From positions 4,092,001 through 4,156,000 of the forward strand of contig OZ219989.1 of assembly GCA_964291365.2 (NCBI GenBank): 64,000 nucleotides of DNA, in the 5' to 3' direction. A program made the position numbers and the translations under genes. This document shows, piece by piece, positions 35,130 to 43,552 of the stretch. Position 1 is the first letter of the stretch. Every line of letters begins with the position of its first letter. Source of the stretch: JBDWFY01 sp964291365 (GTDB taxonomy: Bacteria; Pseudomonadota; Alphaproteobacteria; Rhizobiales; Stappiaceae). The notes under the pieces were generated by a model that ran no database searches, was not told the DNA's origin, and was given only the letters and a program-made list of their open reading frames with translations.

Positions 35130-35837
35130 ATGACTATTGATTCGTCATCAACACCTTTCTTGCCAAAAAGTGTCACTAATCCAATTGAGTGGATAATCGA
35201 AAAACAACGAGTTGAATATAAAGATGCCGTTGAGAAAATGGAACAAGTGGTTAAAGAGATCATTCAAGGGCAACGTTCTGAATGTGTGTGGTTATTAGAA
35301 CATCCACCAATTTATACCGCGGGTACGAGTGCAAAGTCTGCTGATCTCATTGAACCCATCCAATTTCAAGTTTTTAAAAGCGGGCGCGGTGGTCAATATA
35401 CTTATCACGGCCCCGGACAGCGGGTGATATATCTAATGTTAAACTTGAATAGCAGAAATCCTGATATTCGCGCATTCGTGTCAAGCTTAGAAAATTGGAT
35501 TATTCAAGTTCTCAATAAATTCAATATTTATGGTGAAAAGAGAGAAAAAAGAATTGGTATTTGGGTACCACAATGCAAGAATGGAGTGAATGAAGAAAGT
35601 AAAATTGCCGCAATTGGAATTCGAGTTAGAAAATGGATCACTTTTCATGGAATCAGTATCAACATTAATCCCAATTTAGAACATTATTCAGGAATAATAC
35701 CATGTGGGATAGAAGAGTATGGTATAACTAGTTTTAAGGAATTAGGAATTGATGTTAGAATGACTGAAGTAGACAAAATTTTACGGATCGAATTTGAAAA
35801 GCTGTTTGGATCAACTATCCTGAAAGACCAGATTTAA
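35130..35837 (+). CDS. lipB: octanoyl-[acyl-carrier-protein] transferase LipB
   Basis: Transfers octanoyl groups from ACP to lipoyl domains in lipoate synthesis. The conserved GRGGQYTYHGPGQRVIYLML is at 85-104. The catalytic lysine is Lys158 in KIAAIGIRVRKWITFHG, and the catalytic cysteine is Cys192 in IIPCGI. 235 residues is normal. It converges with the acylphosphatase gene, and the two overlap by 23 bases at their 3' ends. lipA is not in the window. Confidence 0.95.
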   Translation: MTIDSSSTPFLPKSVTNPIEWIIEKQRVEYKDAVEKMEQVVKEIIQGQRSECVWLLEHPPIYTAGTSAKSADLIEPIQFQVFKSGRGGQYTYHGPGQRVIYLMLNLNSRNPDIRAFVSSLENWIIQVLNKFNIYGEKREKRIGIWVPQCKNGVNEESKIAAIGIRVRKWITFHGISININPNLEHYSGIIPCGIEEYGITSFKELGIDVRMTEVDKILRIEFEKLFGSTILKDQI

Positions 35838-36144
35838 CGACTTCTGTGAAATTCTCTATCTTTTTCACTGCAGTCTTCAATATTTCAAATTTCTCACTAG
35901 TTATATCCTCTATATTAAATAAATCTACCGAAGTAACATCAGCATAAACAGGTCCAACTTCGCAAAAACTTACCATTAAATCAACCATTTTGTCTTCACC
36001 GCAAAAAACCGCTTCAACCTCACCAGATGTCAAATTACGAACCCAACCCGATAGACCTAGTCCAATAGCTTGTGAAGAACACCAATGACGATACCCAACA
36101 CCTTGCACTCGACCAGAAATAATTACTTGCACGGTACGCATCAT
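35815..36144 (-). CDS. acyP: acylphosphatase
   Basis: Small hydrolase of acyl phosphates. The N-terminal signature is VIISGRVQGVGYRHWCSSQA, with the catalytic Arg in GYRHW. SGWVRNLTSGEVEAVFCG has the catalytic Asn. It has a C-terminal extension of about 15 residues beyond the usual about 92. The gene is single and overlaps the end of lipB on the opposite strand. Confidence 0.93.
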   Translation of the reverse strand: MMRTVQVIISGRVQGVGYRHWCSSQAIGLGLSGWVRNLTSGEVEAVFCGEDKMVDLMVSFCEVGPVYADVTSVDLFNIEDITSEKFEILKTAVKKIENFTEVVKSGLSG

Positions 36145-36262
36145 CTTCCTTCAAAATTCTAACAGATATTTGCGTAACTTACATTTAAACCGTATGTTTA
36201 GTGAAAAATTTCAAGAGATGGTCTTAATCTATACTTTTATTATACCCTGTACCTGCTGAAAA

Positions 36263-36799
36263 CTAACGGAAACTATCACTCTCTCTCAATTTAAACGTAT
36301 TGTCCATTACCATCAACGCAGCTTCTGCAGCTTCTTGCCCTTTTTTCTTAAAATGGTTAAAGAAAAATTGATGATGTTCTTCCGACTCATGAAAATTATG
36401 AGGGGTCAATACAACTGACAATATTGGGATCTCGGTTTCTAATTGCGCATTCATCATTCCTTCAACCACCGCTTGAGCAACAAACTCATGCCGATAGATC
36501 CCACCGTTAATCACAAATCCACAACCAACAATAAGGAGAAATTTTCCCGTCTTTGCTAATTGTTTTGCTAACAACGGAATCTCGTAGCTACCTGGAACAT
36601 CATATATGTCTATTTGCTTCGCTGAAATTCCATGTTTAGTAAGGTGATTTACGAATGCTTTTCTACTTTCATCAACGATATCTATGTGCCAATTTGCACG
36701 GATAAAGGCAATTCTCTGTTTGGAATTTTCAAATTTTTTTGAAACTTGATTTCTTTTAGATGCAAAATTTGTAACTTTATTGGACTTTTTCATAGTCAA
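36263..36799 (-). CDS. ribH: 6,7-dimethyl-8-ribityllumazine synthase, RibH2 type
   Basis: Penultimate enzyme of riboflavin synthesis. Motifs are RIAFIRANWHIDIVDESR, the loop DVPGSYEIPLLAKQLA, and YRHEFVAQAVVEGMMNAQLE. VVLTPHNFHESEEHHQFF follows, and the His pair is near the ribityl phosphate site. The RHEFV and HHQFF features match the type II (RibH2) lumazine synthases of Brucella and Mesorhizobium rather than type I. About 25 basic residues precede the core. It is monocistronic, away from ribD/E/BA. Confidence 0.92.
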   Translation of the reverse strand: MTMKKSNKVTNFASKRNQVSKKFENSKQRIAFIRANWHIDIVDESRKAFVNHLTKHGISAKQIDIYDVPGSYEIPLLAKQLAKTGKFLLIVGCGFVINGGIYRHEFVAQAVVEGMMNAQLETEIPILSVVLTPHNFHESEEHHQFFFNHFKKKGQEAAEAALMVMDNTFKLRESDSFR

Positions 36800-36945
36800 T
36801 ACTCCTCAATGTATTGTTTGTTAAACTTTATATAGTGTCAATCAACTCATTTTCAAAATGAAGTATCATAAATTACATACAAACACTCTCAATTCAATTT
36901 CCAAATTGCCAAAATAAATTGACAGTAAACTCAAAAAACAAGTTT

Positions 36946-38958
36946 TTATTCAAATTCCATAATTACAGAATCAACTGCTAGACTTTCACCTACATTTGAT
37001 TTAATTGATGAAATAACGGCATCACGCTCTGCTCTCAGGACATTCTCCATTTTCATTGCTTCAATAACCGCTAAAATCTCTCCTGTTTTCACTTCTTGTC
37101 CTTCTGATACATTTATGGATACGACCAGACCTGGCATCGGGCACAGGAGGAATTTTGATGTATCCTGAACTTGTTTTTCCGGCATTAAAGCATCGAGTTC
37201 AGCAATACGAGGTACAAAAACAAATACTTCAATACTTATTCCCTGCCAATTAAGTTTATACCCATTTTGAGCTGGTCGAATCTGCACGATTACATTTTTC
37301 TGATCAACTGTTCCACGCCAAAACAAATCACCAGGTTGCCATTCAGTTGATACTACAATTTTAGAACCATCTTCAAATTCAAATTTCATATTTACAGGTG
37401 GTTTTGGGTCACCTGAAATAAATTTTACTAAATGAGACTTAGATCCGATTTTAATAACCCAATTCGGTTTAATTTTACCCGAGTGAGGTCGTAACCGACC
37501 AGGTAAATTATCTAAGCGATTTCGGTTTACTATCTCCATTGATAATGCAACCGCGGCAAGAATCTTTTGTTCCTCTGAATTTGGTTCTGTTGATTTAAAA
37601 CCATCAGGGTACTCTTCAGCTATAAATCCAGTAGATAATTTCCCCTCTTGCCAACGATTATGCTTCATAAGTGAGGTTAAAAATGGAATATTATGCTGAA
37701 TTCCATCAATCAAAAATCCATCAAGGGCAGAACTCATGGCTTCAATTGCTTGCTTTCGATTTTTCGCATGGGTAACCAACTTTGCAACCATCGGATCATA
37801 GAACATTGAGATTTCAGAACCTTCGGTAACTCCAGTATCATTACGTACTGTGATTCCATCTTTCGTAACTTCTTTTGGCGGTTGATAACGTACTAAACGC
37901 CCAATTGATGGTAAGAAGTTCCGATAAGGATCCTCTGCATAGATTCGGCTCTCAACAGCCCATCCATTGATTGATATATTGTTTTGTTTTAACTTTAGTT
38001 TTTCCCCTGCCGCAACTCTGATCATTTGTTCCACAAGATCAATATCAGTAATCAATTCAGTTACAGGATGCTCAACTTGAAGTCTAGTGTTCATTTCTAA
38101 GAAGTAAAAACTCTTGTCTTGACCAGCCACAAATTCTACAGTACCAGCAGAATCATAACCTACAGCTTTCGCTAACGAAACCGCTTGTTCACCCATTAAC
38201 TGACGCGTTTTCTTATCTAATAGTGGTGATGGGGCTTCTTCAATCACCTTCTGATTTCTGCGTTGAATAGAACATTCACGTTCATTAAGGTGAATTACAT
38301 TTCCATGTTTATCTGCCAATACCTGAATTTCAATATGTCTGGGATTTTCAATAAATTTTTCAATAAATATTCTATCATCACCAAAAGAACTCGCGGCCTC
38401 TGAACGCGCGCGTTCAAAGCCATCCGTCGTTTCTTCAGCAGACCATGCAATCCGCATTCCTTTACCACCACCACCTGCTGATGCCTTAATCATAACGGGA
38501 AAACCAATCTCACCAGCAATCTTAACTGCCTCTTTTGCATCTTTAATTACACCAATATTTCCAGGAACAGTGCTAACTTTCGCTTTGTTCGCAAATTTTT
38601 TAGATTCAATCTTATCACCCATAACTTCAATAGCTTTCGAGTTTGGACCAATAAATATAATCCCTTCCTTTGTTAGCCGATCACAAAATTCTGAATTTTC
38701 TGATAAAAAACCATAACCGGGGTGAACAGCTTCTGCACCGGATTGCTTACAAACTTCTATAATTTTTGCTATCGCTAAATAAGATTCTGTAGCTGGTGGT
38801 GGACCAATAAAGTACGATTCATCTGCCATCTCGACATGCACCGAATTTTTATCCGCTTCTGAATATACAGCTACAGTATTTATTCCCATTTTATTTGCAG
38901 TCTTTATGACACGACAAGCAATTTCGCCTCGATTTGCGATTAGAATTTTATTAAACAT
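36946..38958 (-). CDS. pccA: propionyl-CoA/acetyl-CoA carboxylase biotin-containing alpha subunit
   Basis: 670-residue acyl-CoA carboxylase subunit. Biotin carboxylase occupies about 1-445 (FNKILIANRGEIACRV, KASAGGGGKGMRIA, NERECSIQRRNQKVIEEAPS, FLEMNTRLQVEHPVTE). A BT-type middle domain follows, then a biotin carboxyl carrier domain with VIEAMKMEN (biotinyl Lys636). The RLRPH segment and overall length fit PccA. The cognate beta subunit is at 45815-47347, on the other side of folB and the liv operon. The product is methylmalonyl-CoA if propionyl-CoA is the substrate. Confidence 0.93.
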   Translation of the reverse strand: MFNKILIANRGEIACRVIKTANKMGINTVAVYSEADKNSVHVEMADESYFIGPPPATESYLAIAKIIEVCKQSGAEAVHPGYGFLSENSEFCDRLTKEGIIFIGPNSKAIEVMGDKIESKKFANKAKVSTVPGNIGVIKDAKEAVKIAGEIGFPVMIKASAGGGGKGMRIAWSAEETTDGFERARSEAASSFGDDRIFIEKFIENPRHIEIQVLADKHGNVIHLNERECSIQRRNQKVIEEAPSPLLDKKTRQLMGEQAVSLAKAVGYDSAGTVEFVAGQDKSFYFLEMNTRLQVEHPVTELITDIDLVEQMIRVAAGEKLKLKQNNISINGWAVESRIYAEDPYRNFLPSIGRLVRYQPPKEVTKDGITVRNDTGVTEGSEISMFYDPMVAKLVTHAKNRKQAIEAMSSALDGFLIDGIQHNIPFLTSLMKHNRWQEGKLSTGFIAEEYPDGFKSTEPNSEEQKILAAVALSMEIVNRNRLDNLPGRLRPHSGKIKPNWVIKIGSKSHLVKFISGDPKPPVNMKFEFEDGSKIVVSTEWQPGDLFWRGTVDQKNVIVQIRPAQNGYKLNWQGISIEVFVFVPRIAELDALMPEKQVQDTSKFLLCPMPGLVVSINVSEGQEVKTGEILAVIEAMKMENVLRAERDAVISSIKSNVGESLAVDSVIMEFE

Positions 38959-39205
38959 TTAAAATGATTCCTGCTCAAGATTACTAAAATTTACCACTAA
39001 TTGAGATTAACAGACAGAACTCAAAATTCAATAATATTTTAGGTCAAACTTTTCAAAATAATTTTGAACTTACTTATCAAGTTATGTTAAATTAAGAACT
39101 TCACTTTGGCATATGAGAAAGTACATTTTTTGGCTCAATTATAAAATATAAATTTGATAATCACCGTCTACCGTCAACATAAACCCCACTAAAGAATTAA
39201 TCCAA

Positions 39206-39574
39206 ATGGACCAAATCATTATTAATAACTTAGTTTTCTTTGCCTATCACGGTGCTCTTGAAGAAGAAACACGATTAGGACAAAGATTTCATATTGACCT
39301 GAGTTGTGGGTTAGATCTGTCCAAAGCAAGCCAAACTGATAAACTTGAAGATACGATATGTTACACCAAGATTGTTGAAGCAATTGAACACATTGTTACG
39401 AAATTCCAGTTCAAACTAATTGAACGACTTGCTGGGGCAATACTTGATGAAATTTTTAAGTTAGATCCAAGAATTCTGGAGTTAAAGATCCGTATTCAAA
39501 AACCTTCAGCACCACTACCCAGCTCAACAGGGAATATTAGTGTTGAATTAACTCGGGTTCGTGGAAAAAAGTAA
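39206..39574 (+). CDS. folB: dihydroneopterin aldolase FolB
   Basis: 122-residue folate-pathway aldolase/epimerase. Motifs are VFFAYHGALEEETRLGQRF with the conserved Tyr-His and Glu, CYTKIVEAIEHIV, LIERLAGAILDEIF (catalytic Glu region) and IRIQKPSAPLPSS with the active-site Lys. Length and order are normal. Its last about 190 bases recur almost identically at 40250-40446. folP and folK are not in the window. Confidence 0.93.
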   Translation: MDQIIINNLVFFAYHGALEEETRLGQRFHIDLSCGLDLSKASQTDKLEDTICYTKIVEAIEHIVTKFQFKLIERLAGAILDEIFKLDPRILELKIRIQKPSAPLPSSTGNISVELTRVRGKK

Positions 39575-39583
39575 GCCATTTTT
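39384..39583 (+). repeat. duplicated folB 3' segment, copy 1
   Basis: About 200 bases covering the 3' half of folB and nine bases past its stop (to GCCATTTTT). They match 40250-40446 with only about three substitutions and a three-base deletion. This copy is part of the intact gene. Confidence 0.9.
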
Positions 39584-39854
39584 GGATCGTAGTGGTAAAT
39601 ATCGATTCCAATTTTCATTGCGAAATAATAAGATTGGAATTTGGATTAATTACTCCGATAAGGAAGGCAATAAACAATTATTTACCGCATTAACTGAGAA
39701 ATTGATCCCATTAACTAAAAAATCATTGCGCCGAGTATTTTGGAAATATCCATTAGTAACTTGGAAAACAATGATAATAATCCATTGGCAAGCGGTAAAA
39801 TTATTTTTCAAAGGATTATTTTATTATCCTAAACCAAAACAATTGAAGGATTAA
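39561..39854 (+). pseudogene. C-terminal remnant of a DUF1365 family gene
   Basis: 97-codon frame that begins inside the end of folB. From SKPFLDRSGKYRFQFSL through LTKKSLRRVFWKYPLVTWK to IHWQAVKLFFKGLFYYPKP it matches only the last about 90 residues of DUF1365 (about 250 residues). The N-terminal two-thirds, with the HDHGD and YVFNPLSVY-type motifs, are absent. It appears fused to folB's 3' end by the same rearrangement that duplicated folB. It could be translated, but is unlikely to be functional. Confidence 0.65.
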
Positions 39855-39882
39855 GTCAGTACCACAACAAAGCTGTGACGAT

Positions 39883-39912
39883 TTGTCACATTTGGTTCCG
39901 CGATTGTATAAT
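39883..39912 (+). promoter_or_regulatory. promoter of the 39953 lipoprotein with an overlapping inverted repeat
   Basis: TTGTCA (39883-39888) and TATAAT (39907-39912) are 18 bases apart. The start codon is 40 bases beyond the -10. TGTGAC (39874-39879) and GTCACA (39885-39890) form an inverted repeat overlapping the -35, which could be an operator. The spacing is one base longer than a Crp/Fnr-type site. Confidence 0.6.
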
Positions 39913-39952
39913 GTAATTTAATAATTACTAACTCAACTAATGGAGTAAAACC

Positions 39953-40111
39953 ATGAAGAAGCTTTTAATAATTTTATCGTTGGGATTTTTTATATCCGCT
40001 TGTGAAGTCCCAGAAGATGGTAGTGGAAATGCAGCAGATGGCGGAGGAATGTGTAGGGTATCAAATTGGATGACAGGTCAATGGTGGGAAGCGTGTTTAA
40101 ATCCATTTTAA
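39953..40111 (+). CDS. tiny lipoprotein (52 residues)
   Basis: A 52-codon frame with a lipoprotein signal: MKKLLIILSLGFFISAC, lipobox Ile-Ser-Ala-Cys, with lipidated Cys17 and Glu at +2. The mature part is 36 residues, Gly/Asp-rich, with Cys34 and Cys48 and a C-terminal GQWWEAC motif. TGGAG precedes the ATG, a sigma70 promoter lies upstream and a perfect terminator follows, so it is a complete small gene. It is related to the lipoprotein at 50449-50583. Entericidins are similar in size, but the NTxxGxGxD motif is absent. Function unknown. Confidence 0.7.
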   Translation: MKKLLIILSLGFFISACEVPEDGSGNAADGGGMCRVSNWMTGQWWEACLNPF

Positions 40112-40131
40112 TAGTCATCTAACCAACATTA

Positions 40132-40165
40132 AAGACGGCACTGATTATTCAGTGCCGTCTTTTTT
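40132..40165 (+). terminator. Rho-independent terminator of the 39953 lipoprotein gene
   Basis: A perfect 13-bp stem, AAGACGGCACTGA (40132-40144) with TCAGTGCCGTCTT (40149-40161), around loop TTAT, followed by a T-run. It lies 20 bases after the stop codon. Confidence 0.9.
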
Positions 40166-40249
40166 ATTTATTCTGCGATTTTCTTGATATAAATTCTTTG
40201 ACCATCAAGCGTTTCCAATTTCTGATTATGTACCGTATATTTTGCTTCT

Positions 40250-40446
40250 TTGAACATATTGTTACGAAATTCCCGTTCAAACTAATTGAACGACTTGCTG
40301 GGGCAATACTTGATGAAATTTTTAAGTTAGATCCAAGAATTCTGGAGTTAAAGATCCGTATCCAAAAACCTTCAGCACCACTACCCAGCTCAACAGGGAA
40401 TATTAGTGTTGAATTAACTCGGGTTCGTAAAAAGTAAGCCATTTTT
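40250..40446 (+). pseudogene. folB: truncated folB duplicate (3' half only)
   Basis: Repeats the 3' 200 bases of folB with about 97% identity. The encoded part runs from HIVTKFPFKLIERLAGAILD to ELTRVRKK and lacks the first about 60 residues, including the active-site Tyr-His. An ATG at 40198 opens a 79-codon frame over it, but the fused N-terminus (MTIKRFQFLIMYRIF) is unrelated. It abuts the 3' end of livM, which is on the opposite strand. Confidence 0.85.
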
Positions 40447-40466
40447 AGTGTAACGCACTAATAAAT

Positions 40467-41774
40467 CTATCTCCTTTCCGGTATGAGTCCTCTTGGACTG
40501 AATCGAAGAACTAACAACAAAATCAATCCCATCGTGAATAACCGCATATGCGCCGCTGAGTTCAACAAATGCACTTTCAATTCTGAACCTTCTGGTAAAC
40601 CGGCAGTGACAATTTGAACTAACCAAAGCCCAATTGGTTCAACTTGAACCCAAAAGAACCAAATGATAAATCCACCAATTACCGCACCAAAATTATTTCC
40701 AGCACCACCTACGATCACCATAACCCAAATTAAAAACGTGAATCTCAGCGGTTGATATGCCCCTGGGGTAAATTGTCCATCCAGAGTGGTCATCATCGCA
40801 CCAGCAATTCCACAAATTGCTGACCCTATCACAAATATTTCTAAATGTCGTTTTGTGATATGTTTACCCATTGCTTTTGCCGCTACTTCATTATCACGTA
40901 TCGCACGCATCATTCTCCCCCAAGGACTATTTAATGCTAATTGTGCCATGATGAAAATACCAATTAGTACTAACACAAATAACAAAAAATACCCTAACTT
41001 AACTAAAATCGAAGACGTAGTAACTGGATCAAACCCAAATTGATTAACGAAATTCAAAAACCACGTTGCTTGCTGTAAGTCAATTTCAAAAGGAACAGGT
41101 CGTGGCAGTCCAATAACATTCTTCACGCCACGTGCCAACCAATCTTCATTTTTTATCACTGCAATAATGATTTCTGCGATTCCCAAGGTAGCTATCGCCA
41201 AATAATCAGATCGTAAGCCAAGAGCTATTCGTCCAACTAACCAGGCAAATATGCCAGCTAATACCCCACCTATTGGCCATGCCAATAATACCGGTAGTCC
41301 CAATCCCCCAAGATTACCGGTGGAAGCTGGATTAACAGCTTCTACTGATTGAGTTGCTGGATCAAAAAGTGCACGAAATAATACAAAACCACCTACTAGT
41401 AATGCAAAAATCAAAATATTTTTTAAGTAACCTCGACGCATTCGTCGATAAATTTGTATAACCGCAAAAATCGTAACAGCACCCATTAACAATGAAATCA
41501 TTATCCCAATGCCACCTGCTTGCCACGACTCTCCAACTGGAAATGACGCAATGATTACGACAGCAAGCCCTCCTAACGCAACAAATCCCATTACACCTAC
41601 ATTAAATAACCCAGCTACACCCCACTGTAAATTCACACCAATTGAGAGAATGGCTGATACCAATCCCATATTCAAAATAAGTAACGCAGAATTCCAGCTT
41701 TGAAAAATGCCTGTAACCAATATAAGTGCTAATACCAAAAGCACTATTAAGACTTCTCGTCGTTGAAAGGTCAT
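40467..41774 (-). CDS. livM: branched-chain amino-acid ABC transporter permease LivM
   Basis: 435-residue inner-membrane permease with about ten hydrophobic segments. The LivM core includes GLFNVGVMGFVALGG, GLRSDYLAIATLGIAEIIIAV, RAIRDNEVAAKAMG and MVIVGGAGNNFGAVIGGF. It is about 100 residues longer than enteric-sized permeases. The excess lies in a loop with basic RRMRRGYLK after the third helix. It is the last gene of livKGFHM, and its ATG overlaps the livH stop by four bases. The transported ligand may be Leu/Ile/Val, other amino acids, amides or urea. Confidence 0.92.
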   Translation of the reverse strand: MTFQRREVLIVLLVLALILVTGIFQSWNSALLILNMGLVSAILSIGVNLQWGVAGLFNVGVMGFVALGGLAVVIIASFPVGESWQAGGIGIMISLLMGAVTIFAVIQIYRRMRRGYLKNILIFALLVGGFVLFRALFDPATQSVEAVNPASTGNLGGLGLPVLLAWPIGGVLAGIFAWLVGRIALGLRSDYLAIATLGIAEIIIAVIKNEDWLARGVKNVIGLPRPVPFEIDLQQATWFLNFVNQFGFDPVTTSSILVKLGYFLLFVLVLIGIFIMAQLALNSPWGRMMRAIRDNEVAAKAMGKHITKRHLEIFVIGSAICGIAGAMMTTLDGQFTPGAYQPLRFTFLIWVMVIVGGAGNNFGAVIGGFIIWFFWVQVEPIGLWLVQIVTAGLPEGSELKVHLLNSAAHMRLFTMGLILLLVLRFSPRGLIPERR

Positions 41775-42781
41775 AATGACTTACCCTTAAAAATTCCAGT
41801 CGGTCGAAACACAAGCACAATCAATAAAATCAAAAAACTAACGGCAAATTTGTAATCAGTACTTAATAGTTGGACTAAGTTAGTAGGTTCAAGAGGTTCA
41901 GGAAGAAGATAACCAAGAATTTTCTTCCATGGATAAGTTATCACCACTTCTGAAAATGCAACCAAATAACCTCCTGCGATTGCACCAAGCGGATTCCCTA
42001 ACCCGCCAACAATCGCACTTGCAAACATTGGAAGTAATAATTGAAAATAAGTAAACGGTTTGAAGCTCTTGTCCAATCCATACAATGTACCAGCAATTGT
42101 GGCTAAGGTAGCAACAATTATCCACGTTATCACCACTACGCGCTCAGGATTGATACCAGAAAGTAACGCTAGATCTTCGTTATCTGAAAATGCTCGCATC
42201 GACTTACCACTTCGAGTCTTATTCAAAAACCAAAACAGCCAAGCAACCGCAATAATTGCGACAATTACAGTTATACCTTGCGTTGATTTTATTGCGAGTC
42301 CTTCTTGTAACCCTGTAATTTCTTTAAATGAACTTGCCGAGATAATGAACCGCTCACCATCCAAAAACCGTTGATCATCTGCGCCAATAATAAATCTCAC
42401 CAAGCCATTCGTAATAAACATTACGCCCATGGAAACAATAACCAAAATCACTGGAGCTGCTCTTTGCTTCCGATAAAATCGAAATACTGAACGATCAATC
42501 AGCAAAACAAAGACGATACATACTAAGATACCAAAAGGAATGGCTAACAAAGCAGTCGGTAAAGGTCCAAACGAAATTCCAAAACTCTGAAATAACCATG
42601 TAAATAGTATCACAGCCATAGTACCCAATGCCATCGTATCACCATGAGCAAAATTACTAAATCGCAAAATTCCATAAATTAAGGTGATACCTAGTGCACC
42701 CAATGCGAGTTGACTTCCGTAAGCTATTGCCGGAATCAATACAAAGTTTAACAACGTAACTAAAGCATTCAACAAATCCAT
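41771..42781 (-). CDS. livH: branched-chain amino-acid ABC transporter permease LivH
   Basis: 336-residue permease. Typical sequences are LGITLIYGILRFSNFAHGD, MGVMFITNGLVRFI, MRAFSDNEDLALLSGI and VVGGLGNPLGAIAGGYLVA. About eight to nine membrane helices. It lies three bases downstream of livF and is coupled to livM. It pairs with LivM to form the membrane channel. Confidence 0.93.
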   Translation of the reverse strand: MDLLNALVTLLNFVLIPAIAYGSQLALGALGITLIYGILRFSNFAHGDTMALGTMAVILFTWLFQSFGISFGPLPTALLAIPFGILVCIVFVLLIDRSVFRFYRKQRAAPVILVIVSMGVMFITNGLVRFIIGADDQRFLDGERFIISASSFKEITGLQEGLAIKSTQGITVIVAIIAVAWLFWFLNKTRSGKSMRAFSDNEDLALLSGINPERVVVITWIIVATLATIAGTLYGLDKSFKPFTYFQLLLPMFASAIVGGLGNPLGAIAGGYLVAFSEVVITYPWKKILGYLLPEPLEPTNLVQLLSTDYKFAVSFLILLIVLVFRPTGIFKGKSL

Positions 42782-42784
42782 ATC

Positions 42785-43552
42785 TCAACCTATGATAAAT
42801 GACTTACGTACTTTTTCATCTGCAAGAAGATCTTTTCCACTACCTGTATGGGCATTTCGTCCTTGAACTAAGACATAGCCTTTTGTTGCGATTGAAAGTG
42901 CTTGGCGAGCATTTTGTTCTACCATTACAATCGGTATTCCAGTCCGACTTACTTCAATAACGCGATCAAAAAGGTCATCCATGACAACCGGTGAGACACC
43001 AGCAGTTGGTTCATCCAGCATTAATACTTTTGGTTTTGTCATGAGTGCACGACCAAACGCAACCTGCTGTCGCTGTCCACCAGAGAGTTCTCCGGCTACC
43101 TGTCTTCGTTTGTTTTTTAAAATAGGAAATAACGAATAAACTTGCTCCATTGTTTCAGAAATGTCGTCATTTCGAATAAATGCGCCCATTTCAAGATTTT
43201 CTTCCACTGTCATAGAGGTGAAAACATTATTCGTTTGCGGCACAAACGCGATACCTTTCTTTACGCGTTCTTGAGGAGATAAATTGGTAATATCTTCGTC
43301 ATTTAACTTAACTTTTCCCTTTCTAACATTTAATAATCCAAGTAACGACTTCATTGCCGTTGACTTACCAGCACCATTTGGTCCGACAATTACAACAATC
43401 TCTCCTTTATTAACTGCAATCGTGCAATCATGAATTATGTCCGGACCTTTGCCATACCCTGCAGAAATAGAGTTTCCAAATAAAAAATTATCTATTTCTG
43501 GAGAGTCTGGTTGTCCATTCATCTCAGTATTTTTGGGGTTTAAAGCGTTCAT
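42785..43552 (-). CDS. livF: branched-chain amino-acid ABC transporter ATPase LivF
   Basis: 255-residue ATPase. Walker A GPNGAGKSTAMKSL, signature LSGGQRQQVAFGRAL, Walker B VLMLDEPTAGVSP and the H-loop region VMVEQNARQAL are all present. An unusual about 25-residue polar N-terminal extension (MNALNPKNTEMNGQPDSPE) precedes the first strand. Its ATG overlaps the livG stop (ATGA). Confidence 0.94.
   Translation of the reverse strand: MNALNPKNTEMNGQPDSPEIDNFLFGNSISAGYGKGPDIIHDCTIAVNKGEIVVIVGPNGAGKSTAMKSLLGLLNVRKGKVKLNDEDITNLSPQERVKKGIAFVPQTNNVFTSMTVEENLEMGAFIRNDDISETMEQVYSLFPILKNKRRQVAGELSGGQRQQVAFGRALMTKPKVLMLDEPTAGVSPVVMDDLFDRVIEVSRTGIPIVMVEQNARQALSIATKGYVLVQGRNAHTGSGKDLLADEKVRKSFIIG

Noticed and set aside
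40164..40249. Minus-strand frame resembling a protein C-terminus (LETLDGQRIYIKKIAE) before the second folB fragment
   Set aside because: It is only about 27 codons with no start and no recognisable family. It may be a remnant but cannot be supported.
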